Shown here one piece after another: positions 32,603 through 43,118 of a DNA stretch of 64,000 bases. The first letter of the stretch is position 1, and each line of letters starts with the position of its first letter. A program made the translations under genes and the position numbers. This DNA comes from Plectosphaerella cucumerina (lineage: Eukaryota; Ascomycota; Sordariomycetes; Glomerellales; Plectosphaerellaceae), in assembly GCA_020746995.1 (NCBI GenBank), contig JAGPXD010000002.1:6324001-6388000 (forward strand), given 5' to 3'. The notes under the pieces are model-generated. The model did no database searches. It was not told where the DNA came from and worked only from the letters and a program-made list of their open reading frames with translations.

Positions 32603-34287
32603 GGACGAGGACATGGGGGCGGGACAGGCAATACAAAGGGGAAACGGCGGGCGGTCTCGGTTTCTCCTTTTTTTCTTACCTGTCGAGTCGAATTTTGGGA
32701 TACCATAGCATGGGCGTCTGGGGAAATGGTTTGGGCAGCCAAGGGGGAGGACGGGTTGTTGCCCTCGGAGGCATCCCCCCCTCGGCAGGCATTAGGTAGC
32801 ACTGCATCACACGACGCTCCCCCCCTTAGTCGGGATGAGGAACAATGCAAAAGATCACCCAAGACTGCTGTTGTTCCTGTTCCATTCGTGACTTTTCGAA
32901 CGGGGTGGCTTGGATGAGGCGATAAAGTCGCGTTTGGTGGATGGCATTGGTCGAGCGATCGGTTCTCGCCACGATTAGGCCCCCCCTCCCTCCCTCACCT
33001 GGGAACAGCCGGTCCCGGCGAAGGGGAGTGGAGGCCCGAAGGAAGCCAACGTATGATGAGTCTTAGGGGGGCCGGAATATCACGGCGATCCGGGGTGTCA
33101 TTGTTGGGAACAAGAGCTCAGCGAATAGCCCCCAGGTACAGTAGGTTTACAGGCGGCCAGGGCCAGGGCTGCCCGTCAATTTACCGGCTGATTCGCCCTG
33201 GGTCTCCTCCGGCCGTCCAGTGGCCGAGGGATGCCCAATCGCGTTTCCCGGGACCACGGGTTGCGTTTCGAGATGCTGCCATCACGGGACCCAAGGTCTC
33301 GGCCGGGCGGTGGACGACGATCTGCTCGACGGCCTCCCGTCCACGGTCCGGGGCACTGGGTGTCGGGATAGACGGGGCGGGCGCGGTGAGGCTTGCCCTC
33401 CCGGGGTGCGAGGTACTGTGCGGCTCTCGTCGGTGTGTGTGTGAGTCTGCGATGACGATTTCTCCTCTCGGGCATCTATCCATGGGAGCACGGGTTCGCG
33501 CATGCCCGACGAGTGAGGCGTTGAGACGGGGGTGGTTGGCACCGAGGAGTGGGACGAAGGTGACTCTTCTCGCGCCACACCGCCAGTTTCCCGTGAGTAC
33601 TCGTAGCACATGACGGCGGGGAGCAAGGGATAATTTTCATTCCAGAGCGGTATTTTGCGATCAAGGGTCCACGTGATATCGAAGCGAGGGAACCTGAACG
33701 AGGAGGGGGGAGGAGGGGAAGAAGCCTTTGTGCCCTTCATCAAGGCGAACGCCGGGGCAGCTTGGTCTCCACAACGGGTCGTTAGCGGACGCTCTGGCCC
33801 GCCGGTCGTCCAGCGAATGCCGTGTCGACGTCCGTACAGTGGCCGGAGGACCCTGTCTGACAATGCCCTTGTCTCAACGGCGATGGCCCCCGGCCTCGCG
33901 ATGTGATTCGGCTGCCGGGGCCGGGAGCCAAGAGAGGGGGGCTTGTGGTGTTTGTGGCTCGGCCGATAGAAAGGGCGAAGTGCCACCCACTGCCATGGAC
34001 TGGGGGCTGGTTTACTTCGTACGGTAACGATTCGGGGGGGCGTGCGGCGAGATGGGGTCTTGTGACGCGGGACGATCGTAGGAGAAGAGCTGGTTTTCTG
34101 TGCGCCGTGGAATGGATCAGATGTCTCTGAGCGACGAGGGGCACGTGGCGGTGAGGGCTTGGACGGGCCGGGGGGCTGGGGAGTTGGTGATGGTGTGTCG
34201 AAGATGGATGACTTGACTTGACGGGAAGAATGGACTTGTTTCCTCTGTTTCTTGCCGTGTGTAACGAGAAGTTGGCAGACAGCAGAT

Positions 34288-34347
34288 GATTGGCCATTAT
34301 TCAGGCAGCGAGATTGGTCCCCTGTGTATCAAGTCCGGACTGATTGG
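34288..34347. promoter_or_regulatory. CCAAT-box pair upstream of the membrane-protein gene
   Basis: GATTGG at 34288-34293 and CTGATTGG at 34340-34347 are two inverted CCAAT boxes 52 bp apart, followed about 110 bp later by a C/T-rich tract. They lie about 0.85 kb upstream of the start of the ATG-free leader. Confidence 0.4.
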
Positions 34348-35172
34348 CGGAAATGTCATCGAATTTCCACATCCAACGAAAAGTCGGGGCTATCCAGCGT
34401 CTTGTGCCACGAACGAATCAAACCTCCGCGTCTACACTGCGCGCCTAGATCCTGAAGCCGCCCTCTCCTTCACCACCACGCCCCCCCATTGTCCTTTGTC
34501 GCCCTCGTCTCTCGATCAAGACGAAACGCCCATCCTGCCCACCCGGCCCGTTCCATTCGCCCTGCCGCCCTCCCAAGGAATGGGGCCCGACCCTCGGCGG
34601 CGGCCGGCGCTTCGACGATGGCCTCTCGTCTGTCGCTTGCGGCCGGCCTCTCTGACCTGCACTGCCTCACGCCTGGAGTCTCGTGCCGACAACCAGACGA
34701 GAGACGCGACGCGGCGTCGCCACTCTCCCCTTCTGGGTCGTTGAGCCTCATCGTTTTCCGGGTATTCTTGGCCTTTGGGTGCTGGTCTAGGCAGCTCAGG
34801 GTTGACCACCCTGTCCAGGCATCGGGCAGAGAGACAGAGGCCTCTCGGCCACTCGAGCAGGCCGCTCCCCCATGTCCATGGTCTCTTGCTTGCCGCCCAC
34901 GATGAGTCCGAGTGGACGATGGCCGGCCGCACCTGCGACCCCATCGATTGGGCTGCGTCGTCAGCGGGGAGCCGCCAATTCTCTGCAGGAGAGAAGACTG
35001 CCGGCATTGCCTGGCCTGTGGTTATTCTTGGGCTGCCTGCTCTTAGGTCGTGCCGCCTGTGTTCGGGCTGATGCTGTGGACGAGGGCCTTCGGGATGGTC
35101 TAGCGTGATGATATCAGGTCCCCAGGCGCATCGGAAGACCTGGGCGCCATCGTCAGCCGATGTTCTCATGAT

Positions 35173-36870
35173 GGCCGTAATCTCGCGCAACTTGCCGTAG
35201 GCGTATCATCGTGACGGCTTTTTTCCCTTTCTCTTTTGTTACGCTGCTGTCCCGGTGCCCTGTTCACCAGGAGGTTTCTGTCTGTTCCGCGACACAAAGA
35301 TCTTGTGGTTGTCTGCAACGAACATCTGTGCATCACAAAGGACTGTACAGGCTCACTCCGCTGCCTGTCATAGTTCTTCGCAGGCATTCTTGACTACAGT
35401 GCCTTTTGTTGCCTCGCGACCTGTTCCGCCAACAGTGGTTACGCCCTCAATTGTCCTGTTCGCAGCTGTTCCGCTGAAGCAGTACTGTTGGGCACAAAGA
35501 CGACCATCCAGGACTCACCTCGACCAACTGCCTAATTCACATCATTTTTTTTACATTGGTCCATCGACACTTCACTCACAATACCTTCGACACCCCGAGT
35601 CAGCCCTGTTCTGACTCACGATAGCATCTTCCTGGGTCAAGATCACATCTTTCGCTGAGAGAAGACTCTTCGAACCTAAACCACCTGGATCCTCACGACA
35701 TAAGCACCCAGTCTTCTCGGTACTATCACCCTGATCTGCAGAACAGATTCGTCAAGGCCTACAGTCTCCGGCACGGAATCACTGAGGATCATACTACTCA
35801 ATCACCAAGATCTTTCACGACGGAACCATCAGGCATATACAACGATACAACACAGTTCTTGGGACTGAATAGCACTCACACGCCAGCGACGGAACAAGGA
35901 AGAGCTTCGCGACGGGATTCCTAGAGGGTAGCAAGTCAACCTCCGTCCGCCCTGACTTGCGACGGACATCCTCACCCGCGACGAAGTCCCCCGCTCCGAG
36001 TTGCGACGGACCCCTTCATCCGCAGCAAGATCTCCCGTTCGCCGCAGTCTCATCGGATCTGAGCCACTGGATCCCCTGCCCCTGAATCACCAGAGGGCAG
36101 CGAGTCGACCTCCGTCCGCTCTGACTCGAGACGGATACCTTCACCCGTGACGGAAGCCCCTGCTCACAGCAGCCTCCGTCAGATCTGAGCAACTGGACAC
36201 TCTGCCACGGAATCATCAAAGGTCAACAAGTCGGCCTCAGTCTGCTCTGACTCGCGACGGACCACCTCATCCTAGCAGAACTTCCTGTCTACATCAGCCT
36301 CCGTCGGATCTAAGCCCTGCGACGGAATCACCGCAGGGCAATTTCGACCTCCGTCCGCTCAGTGCTACCCCGATCCAGAAACAGGAACGTTCAGGCTGCC
36401 GCAAGCAGTGAACCGCTCCTCCCGGAGTCTACGCTTTATAAACAACACCCTTCAACCTCCTCCATCCTCAACCTGTCTCTCATCATCACAGTCAACCACA
36501 CCACGACACCAAACACCGACACACACACACCACACTCCACCCCCCAAACCTCTCAACACCACAGTCGACCAAGTCACCAACACCGACGGACTTGACATCA
36601 ACCTCCTCCGACCTCGACTTATCTCTCGTCACGACAGTCAACCACACCACCAAACATCAACAACTAAGTCACCAAGCATCAACGAAATTTCGTCAAAGAC
36701 ACCCCTCCTTCCCGGCCTCCACAGATCTTCGGTAAGACGTCACGAAAGATCGTTACAGAGCATCGACTCAGCACGTAACAAACATCGAGACGCTCCTACA
36801 GCGACATAGACAACCACAGTACGAAACATCAACACACTCTCACAGCGCAACACCCCCTTCTCCTATCAAC
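35173..36870 (+). promoter_or_regulatory. Exceptionally long ATG-free 5' leader of the 36,871 gene
   Basis: From 35173 to the start codon at 36871 there is no ATG on the plus strand in 1,698 nt, while CAT (ATG on the other strand) occurs about 31 times in the same stretch. The last upstream ATGs are at 35160, 35168 and 35171. A T/C-rich tract at 35218-35242 is a plausible transcription-start zone. The distal part holds degenerate tandem repeats and the last 400 nt is CA-rich. A possible leader intron is GTAAGA at 36732 to CACAG near 36845. Confidence 0.6.
35911..36362 (+). repeat. Degenerate tandem repeats in the leader, unit about 115-170 bp
   Basis: Four diverged copies share the order GAATCAC-like element, AGGGYAR, AAGTCAACCTCCGTCCGCYCTGA, then CTYGCGACGGA and a C-rich stretch. 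The CCTCCGTCCGC-type core starts at 35940, 36109, 36235 (as CCTCAGTCTGC) and 36348, so spacings are 169, 126 and 113 bp; the longest unit contains an internal duplication of the TTGCGACGGA segment. The copies are well diverged, so the array is old. It is not coding: no ATG is present. Confidence 0.75.
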
Positions 36871-38292
36871 ATGATGTCGAGAACGCACGGCCGAGCCATG
36901 ATGCTCCTGGTCATTCTCGCCACGGCCCAGGCCGCCTCCATTCCCAGCTATTTCCGCCGAGACGACGTCTGCCACGGGCGTGCCAGCGATAACCTCTCAC
37001 AATGCCCCGACGGCCTCGACGCTGGCCTGTGCTGCTCCGAAGGCCAGACCTGCGTGACCCTAGCCGGCGGCTCAACAGTCTTCTGCTGTCCCGTCAGCGT
37101 CTGCCAGAGAATCAAGCCTATCCCATGCAACGTCAACCTTCTCAACCCAGCACAGTTCCCCAACGTCTTCATCAAGACAACAGCCCTCAAGGCCGCCCTG
37201 CCAAAGTGCAGGGGCAACTGCTGTCCCTTCGGCTTCTCCTGCAATGCCGAAGGCGACTGCGACATGGACGAGGATCAGTCGCAACGGCCGCGGGACCTGC
37301 CAGAGTCGGAGCGCCCCAGCGCCACAGCGGCCCCTTCGTCGGCCATCATAACGCCTTCTATCATTCCTACGACTATAGGGTCCCGGCCGACAGCTGCTCC
37401 TACAAGCACCGGGTCACCAGCATCAGAGGAGCAGCAGGGCAGTGACGACAACGATAAGAAAGACGACCCTATGCCCACGGCCATCATCGTCGTCTCTGTC
37501 CTTGGCGGCCTTCTCGTCATTGTTTCCGTGGCCGTCGGCGTCGTCATGTTCCTCGCTAGGCGCAGGCGCAAGGACGCCCCGAGTCTTCGCCACATGTCGG
37601 AGACGAAGCACTCTGGTGCCGGCTTCCGCCGTCCCTCTACGTCTACATCGTCCTTTGGCAACTTCATCTCCGAGCCGATCCTGAATCAGGGACCGCCACT
37701 ACGCTCCGACTTCATCCTCAAGAGCCCCGCCAGCGCCGCGACGCGTGCCTCTACCCGCCTCAGCGGTCTCTTCAGGCGCGACGGCATCAGCTACGGAGGA
37801 ACCACAGCGAATAACTCCCCCGCTGCAGCTTCGGCTTCTGCCACCAAGGACACCGACAAGCCCCTCAGGAGTCCCCCTCGGTTCCCAGCACGAAGCCTTT
37901 CCAACGCAACCATGACCACGTCCAAGCATCCCGCCATCGCCGTGCCCCCGATCCGCACCCTGAGAAGCCAGCAGAAGCCCAAGATCAGCACCGGAAACGC
38001 ATGGACACGTCACGCCGCCGCCGCCCGCTCCGCCATCCACGATGCCGCAACACCCGTCAACCCCGTCCGTCCCGTCACGCCACACCTCCAGCGCGAGCCA
38101 AGCAGCGAGAGCATCAACGTCTTTGCAGACCCCAGCACGGTCGGCAGCAGTGGACGGGCCGGAACTTTCCACTTAGAGCCGCCGCGGTCGAAGCGCTTCA
38201 CCGCGGGAACTACATTTACGGACCTGATGGACCAGGCTGAGCTGGGCGACGTACGGAGGGGCAAGGCGTTTGTGCCTACGCCGGGGAGGTGA
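36871..38292 (+). CDS. Cysteine-rich single-pass membrane protein, putative surface sensor
   Basis: 473 aa, one exon, first ATG after a 1.7 kb ATG-free leader. A signal peptide covers residues 1-22 (LLVILATAQAAS at its core). Residues about 33-132 form a cysteine-rich ectodomain with two CC-containing modules (GLCCSEGQTC...FCCP, and CRGNCCPFGFSC). Residues 135-200 are a Ser/Thr/Pro-rich stalk likely to be O-mannosylated. A transmembrane helix spans about 202-228 (TAIIVVSVLGGLLVIVSVAVG) and stops at RRRRK. The cytoplasmic tail of about 240 residues is Ser/Arg-rich and disordered. The layout resembles fungal wall-stress sensors in general architecture (Wsc/Mid2), but the cysteine domain is not a WSC domain and I do not recognise a named family. 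Confidence 0.75.
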   Translation: MMSRTHGRAMMLLVILATAQAASIPSYFRRDDVCHGRASDNLSQCPDGLDAGLCCSEGQTCVTLAGGSTVFCCPVSVCQRIKPIPCNVNLLNPAQFPNVFIKTTALKAALPKCRGNCCPFGFSCNAEGDCDMDEDQSQRPRDLPESERPSATAAPSSAIITPSIIPTTIGSRPTAAPTSTGSPASEEQQGSDDNDKKDDPMPTAIIVVSVLGGLLVIVSVAVGVVMFLARRRRKDAPSLRHMSETKHSGAGFRRPSTSTSSFGNFISEPILNQGPPLRSDFILKSPASAATRASTRLSGLFRRDGISYGGTTANNSPAAASASATKDTDKPLRSPPRFPARSLSNATMTTSKHPAIAVPPIRTLRSQQKPKISTGNAWTRHAAAARSAIHDAATPVNPVRPVTPHLQREPSSESINVFADPSTVGSSGRAGTFHLEPPRSKRFTAGTTFTDLMDQAELGDVRRGKAFVPTPGR

Positions 38293-39161
38293 GCGGGCAG
38301 AGGGCAGATCTCGACTCGACTGCGGACCCACAGCACATTGACTTTACTCATTTTCTTTTGTTTAAAGGCGTTTGGTTTTTATGGGTGGCAGTGACCTGGG
38401 ATTACTGCCAAGCAAGCGATGGTTTTTTGGGCGTTTGGGATCGGTGATTCACGCCCTTGAGGGCTGGTGACACCCGTGGATGGGGGACCACAAGAAGATA
38501 TCTGACTCACAGTCGTTTTATACCCCCTTTTTGCTGCAGATCTTATACCAGCGTTGATTCAATACTCGATTTTTGCACGGTTCTTGAAAGCAGTGACACC
38601 CGCATTCACTTAGGGGTGACTTGGTGTGGAGTGTTGGCTGGTTTTAGCTGCGACATCTGCTGTGAAGTGATTTCTCCGATGAATCTGACTTTTAAGTGTC
38701 CATATCTACGTGTTGGAGATACTCCTCCGGCAAACCTGACGGGTTGGCCCAACAGCCTTCGCTTCTGACAAGTCCTTGGAGATTAATGTGGTTGGACCTC
38801 ATGGCCATAGCCATGAACCTGGTAGACTCCAAAACATACAAGAAAGTAATTTGAAAAATAGAGACCCTGAGAAAACCGGATCCATAACAAATAACGTGTC
38901 CGACTCGAAATAAGTGTCGCTGTACGGGCGCCGGATCTCGTCCATCACGGCCCCACGACCGGCCCCGCTTTTTACCGCTCCTGCTGTCGCCTGAAGTTCA
39001 AGCACCGTCGACCTCAAATTTCAAGTCCTGTCTTCCATCAACAATCCAGCATCCCCCGCCTCTCTCATGAATGTACAACCACCTGTATTACCACCCGGAA
39101 GTTCGCTCACTCGCTCAAGCGCCCTCTGCCCCCATTTGCCGCACCACTCATCACCGCAATC
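38293..39161. other. Intergenic, tandem orientation
   Basis: 869 bp, AT-richer than the surrounding coding DNA, containing the 3' region of the membrane-protein gene and the promoter of the G-patch gene. TGACTCA occurs at 38513-38519. No gene is seen. Confidence 0.4.
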
Positions 39162-40166
39162 ATGTCAGATGACGACGACGACTACATGGCCATGAGCTTC
39201 GATCAGCCGGAGGAGACCAAGCCGCTCACCAGCCTCCAGCGGCGCCAGCAGCAGAAGAAAGAGGCCGAGATCCGCGCCCGTCCAAAGTCCAAGGCCGAGC
39301 TCGCCGCTGAGGAAGTAGCGGCCCGCGAAGCCGCTCTCTCGACATCGCTGCTTGAAGAAGCCGCCGCCAAGAAGAACAAGGGCTTCGCCATGATGGCGCG
39401 CATGGGCTTCAAGGCCGGCTCCGCCCTCGGCGCCGAAGGCAACAAGGACGCGAGGCGGGAGCCCATCGGAATTTCCATGAAGGAGGACCGTGGCGGCATC
39501 GGCATGGAGAACGAGAAGCGAAGGCGCCTGCGAGAGGCGTTTGGCGATGCTGATGACGATGCGGCCGCTAAGAAGAGGAAGGTCGAGGAGCCTGGCGAGT
39601 ACCGTGACCGTATGGCACGGGAGCGGGAGCGCGAGAGGCAGGAGAGGATGGTGTACTCGGCGCAAAAGGTTGCCGAGGGTATGCAAGAAGATGAGGACCA
39701 AACGACGCCCGGTCTGGATGAGTTGACGGCTGGCGATGATGACACGTCGTTGTCCAAGAAGGAGGTCGCCAAGAAGCCGAGGAAGATCACATCACGACCC
39801 CTCAAGTCCATCAATGTTCTCTGGCGCTCCCTGGCTCGGCAAAGAGAGGAAAAGGAGCGCGATCACCGGATGCGCTATGACCTCGAGCAAAGCCTTTCAC
39901 GCCTACCGACCTATGACGATGAGGACGAGGATGAAGACGACAAGCGCGCCCTGGGGAAGAAGAAAACTCTCTACGTCACCGCTGAGGATCTCGACGAGGA
40001 GGATCCTGAGCTTGACGAGTTTAACGAGCTCGAGCCCGGCGAGAAGCTACGGCGACTGGTCACATATATGAGGGACCGCTGGAACTACTGCTTCTGGTGC
40101 AAGTTCAAATACCCAGACGAGACAATGGATGGATGTCCAGGCCTGACAGAGGAGGACCACGATTAG
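39162..40166 (+). CDS. G-patch and DUF4187 protein (GPATCH11/CCDC75 family)
   Basis: 334 aa, single exon. Residues about 73-115 are a G-patch (KGFAMMARMGFKAGSALGAEG, then GIGM), a glycine-rich motif that binds and activates DEAH-box helicases in RNA processing. The C-terminal 55 residues match DUF4187: a helix (GEKLRRLVTYMRDRWNYCFWC) with a CxxC-type pair and a downstream CPG. Between are charged coiled-coil segments with KKRK and KKPRK stretches that look like nuclear localisation signals. The domain pair identifies the GPATCH11 family; its precise role in fungi is not established to my knowledge. It is convergent with the PPR gene, with 81 bp between stops. Confidence 0.8.
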   Translation: MSDDDDDYMAMSFDQPEETKPLTSLQRRQQQKKEAEIRARPKSKAELAAEEVAAREAALSTSLLEEAAAKKNKGFAMMARMGFKAGSALGAEGNKDARREPIGISMKEDRGGIGMENEKRRRLREAFGDADDDAAAKKRKVEEPGEYRDRMARERERERQERMVYSAQKVAEGMQEDEDQTTPGLDELTAGDDDTSLSKKEVAKKPRKITSRPLKSINVLWRSLARQREEKERDHRMRYDLEQSLSRLPTYDDEDEDEDDKRALGKKKTLYVTAEDLDEEDPELDEFNELEPGEKLRRLVTYMRDRWNYCFWCKFKYPDETMDGCPGLTEEDHD

Positions 40167-40247
40167 ACATACATACACATATACCCCCAACAGATCAAAC
40201 GACAAGTTTGAAGATGAGTTTTGTATTATTACACAGGGTCCATCGCC

Positions 40248-42815
40248 CTAGAGCGGCCGCAGCACGCCCGTGGTATCAAACAGTACATCGTACACTCCCA
40301 TCTCCTCAGCCGCCTGGGCAATGTTTCTCCCCGCATCGGCCGACTGCGGCGTGAAGAGGTGCTCGAGGTATTCGAGCATCACGTCGCCACGCTGCTGGTG
40401 CGTCATGTCGTCAAGTGTGACACCCGGCTGGCCCACGCCGCGCTGGCGCTGCTCGACAAAGGCGTCGACGCGGCGCTTGGTAATTCGCAGCTTCTGCCTC
40501 GCCGATGCCGTGTTCCAGGCCAGATTGGTCGAACCCACGGCCATCTCGAGCGCCAGCACCTCGGGCGGCGTGTAGTTGAAAACGACCTTGAGCGCGCGCA
40601 GCGCCACCACGAGGCCCGGATGGTCCTTGAGCCGCCGGAACGTGTGGAGCACCTTGCGCGCGAGCTGTCCGTCCAGCGCCTCGCCCCTGATATGCTCGGC
40701 GTGCCGCACCATCTCGGCGAACGTCTCCCTCGTGCCCGCCAGTTCTGCCGGCATGTTGGTGTCGGCCACGGCGCTTAGGCGGTTGGCGCCCAGCATCTTC
40801 CACAACGCCATGTACGTGTGAGAGTCGGGCCTGACCCCGCGTTCATGCACGAGCGAGCCGTACAGAGCGCGCGCCTCCTGGATGTTGCCAAACTGAGAGT
40901 ACGTCTCGATCAGCTGATTCATCATGAATGCGTCCGGGCTGATCTCGGCCTCCCGGAACGCGTCCCACAGCTTGTTCATCAGCTCGTTCTGGCCGCGCAG
41001 CCGGTAATTCTCCGCCAGCAGCGAGAACGTCTCGAGCGTCGCCTTGGGCATGGCCGCCTTGATTTCCCTCTTCGCCCGAGTGTCCACCATCTGATAGGGC
41101 GCCCTGAGCGCGGCGAAACGTTGCCGAGTCTGCACAAAGTCGATGCGGGCCCTGATCATGTCCCATGCCAGGTCGTCTGCCTTCTGCAGGTCGTCGGCAC
41201 CCCCAGCCCTGTGCCAGGCGCCGATGAGGCCGTTGATCTGGACGGGAGCTGCCTCAATGCCCTTGGAGCGCATGAACTCGAACACGGCGAAAGCTCCGTC
41301 GAGGTCCTCAGCACCGATGAGCCTCTTGAGCCACTTGCCGAAGAAGAACTTGTTGCCAATCTGAGAGGGCAGGCCGCCCCGGGCGTACAGGTCGACGGTA
41401 CCCGAGGTCATCATGTCTACAAATGCAAACAGGGCGCGCTCGGTCTGGTTGGTCGTCAGGAAGAAGGCGATGACCTCGTCATACTCCTCCAGTCCCATAT
41501 CCGCACCCAGAAGCTCTCGAAGACGCCGGTACGACTCCCATGCCTTCTCCTGAGCCTGCTCCGACGCTTGGGATGCGCAGGCCCTGATGAACGGCATCAG
41601 AATGTGCGGGTCGGCCTGCTGGTCCAGCAGCTTGTTGACCGCCCGCTCGGCCTGGGCGAGGTCGCCACTCTGGCAGAACATGCGAGTTCCGAGCTCCCAG
41701 TAGTCTTTGAATGTACTGGAGCCGCTGTCGCCCATGCTCGTCATGCACCGCTTCCAGTTCTCGATAGCCTTTGCTTCGAATCCTTCGACGAACAGCGCCT
41801 CGATGGTGATGAGTTGCTGTTCCGAGTTCAGCGCCACCTTGGCCTCGCTCATGTCCCTGGCGAGAAGGGACAGGTAGGCGAATCGGTTTGTGTTGGCTTC
41901 GCCTTCGATGGAGAAAATCTTCCACAGGAGATCCCACACGTCGTTCGGGATGTGACTCCAGCTCTTGGCCAGCGTTTGACGGGCCAGATTATACGCCTTC
42001 CAGACCGACAGTATTGTCTTTGCTGTGGTCTCCTCCCGGCGCCTCATCTCTCGGAACACGCGCTCCAGGACCGAGTTGAGCTTGCTGATTCTTTTCCTTT
42101 GGTTGATGGTCCAGACTTCGGCCGGGATCTGCGGGATGGCTTGCGGTTTCCTGGCCTTTGGAACAAACTCGGCGTCCTCCTCCATGGCCTCGGGGTCCAT
42201 GTTTTCGTAATGATCCAAGACTTCGCCTTGTGCCACCAGCTGTTCCTCCAAATGGTTGATGTAGGCGTTGAGCTTCTCCCCAAAGGCTTCCGGGTCATCC
42301 ATGCTGCCCAGTTCGGCCTCAATTTCCTTGGCCATGGCATCCGGGTCGCTGATGCCTACGCTGGAGAGTGTTCCGTCCTTTTCCACATCCGCAAGCAAGT
42401 CCCGCATGCCTTTTGAAAAGTTGGTCTTGAACTCGTCCCTGATTTCGCCCCTTCCGCTGAACGCATCTGCAAAGGCATCTTTGGTGTCCAGCTTCTTCAC
42501 TCCCTTCTCGTCCTTGTTGAAAAAGTTGAAGGTCGCTTCGGTTTTCGGGTCACTCAGCTGCTGCAGAAGAGCCGCAGCAGCTTGGTTATCGGTGGGCGCA
42601 TTGCCAGGTGTCGTCCGATTGCCGATCGGGAGTTGTGATGGCGTGCCCAAAGTCCGGCGAGGACGGGATACGGCCGCCTTCAGTCTTGATGCTTGCGAGC
42701 TGTTTTGTCGAATGCCAAAGCCGGCAGGCGTCGGTTTACTGAGAGCTGAGAGACATGACTGACAGACGAAAGATTGACGACTTTGGATGTCGCGAAGTAC
42801 AGCGCGCTGAGACAT
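40248..42815 (-). CDS. Mitochondrial pentatricopeptide-repeat (PPR) protein
   Basis: 855 aa, single exon; the ATG at 42815 begins MSQRAVLRDIQSRQSF, an Arg/Ser-rich presequence followed by CQSCLSAL. The N-terminal 250 residues are charged. Helical PPR-type repeats fill roughly 280-760, clearest at ALFAFVDMMTSGTVDLYA, GAFAVFEFMRSKGIEAAP and the tandem LMNKLWDAFREAEISPDAF / EARALYGSLVHERGVRPDSH, where the 35-residue spacing and the terminal Asp are typical. Fungal PPR proteins bind mitochondrial transcripts and act in their maturation or translation (for example PET309/CYA-5) or in complex I assembly (CIA84). I cannot say which of these this is. It is divergent from RCL1, with 303 bp between starts. 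Confidence 0.75.
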   Translation of the reverse strand: MSQRAVLRDIQSRQSFVCQSCLSALSKPTPAGFGIRQNSSQASRLKAAVSRPRRTLGTPSQLPIGNRTTPGNAPTDNQAAAALLQQLSDPKTEATFNFFNKDEKGVKKLDTKDAFADAFSGRGEIRDEFKTNFSKGMRDLLADVEKDGTLSSVGISDPDAMAKEIEAELGSMDDPEAFGEKLNAYINHLEEQLVAQGEVLDHYENMDPEAMEEDAEFVPKARKPQAIPQIPAEVWTINQRKRISKLNSVLERVFREMRRREETTAKTILSVWKAYNLARQTLAKSWSHIPNDVWDLLWKIFSIEGEANTNRFAYLSLLARDMSEAKVALNSEQQLITIEALFVEGFEAKAIENWKRCMTSMGDSGSSTFKDYWELGTRMFCQSGDLAQAERAVNKLLDQQADPHILMPFIRACASQASEQAQEKAWESYRRLRELLGADMGLEEYDEVIAFFLTTNQTERALFAFVDMMTSGTVDLYARGGLPSQIGNKFFFGKWLKRLIGAEDLDGAFAVFEFMRSKGIEAAPVQINGLIGAWHRAGGADDLQKADDLAWDMIRARIDFVQTRQRFAALRAPYQMVDTRAKREIKAAMPKATLETFSLLAENYRLRGQNELMNKLWDAFREAEISPDAFMMNQLIETYSQFGNIQEARALYGSLVHERGVRPDSHTYMALWKMLGANRLSAVADTNMPAELAGTRETFAEMVRHAEHIRGEALDGQLARKVLHTFRRLKDHPGLVVALRALKVVFNYTPPEVLALEMAVGSTNLAWNTASARQKLRITKRRVDAFVEQRQRGVGQPGVTLDDMTHQQRGDVMLEYLEHLFTPQSADAGRNIAQAAEEMGVYDVLFDTTGVLRPL

Positions 42816-43118
42816 ATGGATTACAATAAACGAAAGTATTTTACAAGAAGATGATTATCGAATGGGGGGTGATGGCATGGGTTGAGCTTCCAGAATTTTA
42901 GACGACCCAGCAAGCAGCGCGACGCGCAAATGGGCTTATCTTATCAGGCCCATGGTCTATCTTATCGTACCAAAGTTTCCCTCCAACGGCTCACCGCCTG
43001 CCGCACTGGCGTCGCATCTGCGCCCAGCAGGCAGAAAATAATATTTTCTCCAAGCCTAGAAGCACCTGCAAGAGAGAGACAGCTGGGCCGCCGTCACTCC
43101 GGTCACCATACAATCAAC
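42816..43118. promoter_or_regulatory. Divergent promoter of the PPR gene and RCL1
   Basis: 303 bp serve both start codons. No strong motif is recognised. The RCL1-side frame is open through this region but has no supporting family similarity upstream of 43119. Confidence 0.45.

Larger units (their letters stand above)
32231..35172. other. Intergenic between pro1 and the leader of the membrane-protein gene
   Basis: About 2.9 kb. The first few hundred bases are presumably the pro1 3' untranslated region. A 234-codon minus-strand frame at 33282-33986 is Arg/Pro/Ser-rich with no recognisable domain, so I do not call it. A C/T-rich block lies around 34455-34530, after the CCAAT pair listed separately. 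Confidence 0.45.

Noticed and set aside
33282..33986. 234-codon minus-strand frame
   Set aside because: Arg/Pro-rich, no domain, no splice context, and it overlaps other frames.
40818..42416. 532-codon plus-strand frame opposite the PPR gene
   Set aside because: Leu/His/Val-rich antisense translation; the minus strand shows PPR repeats and a presequence.
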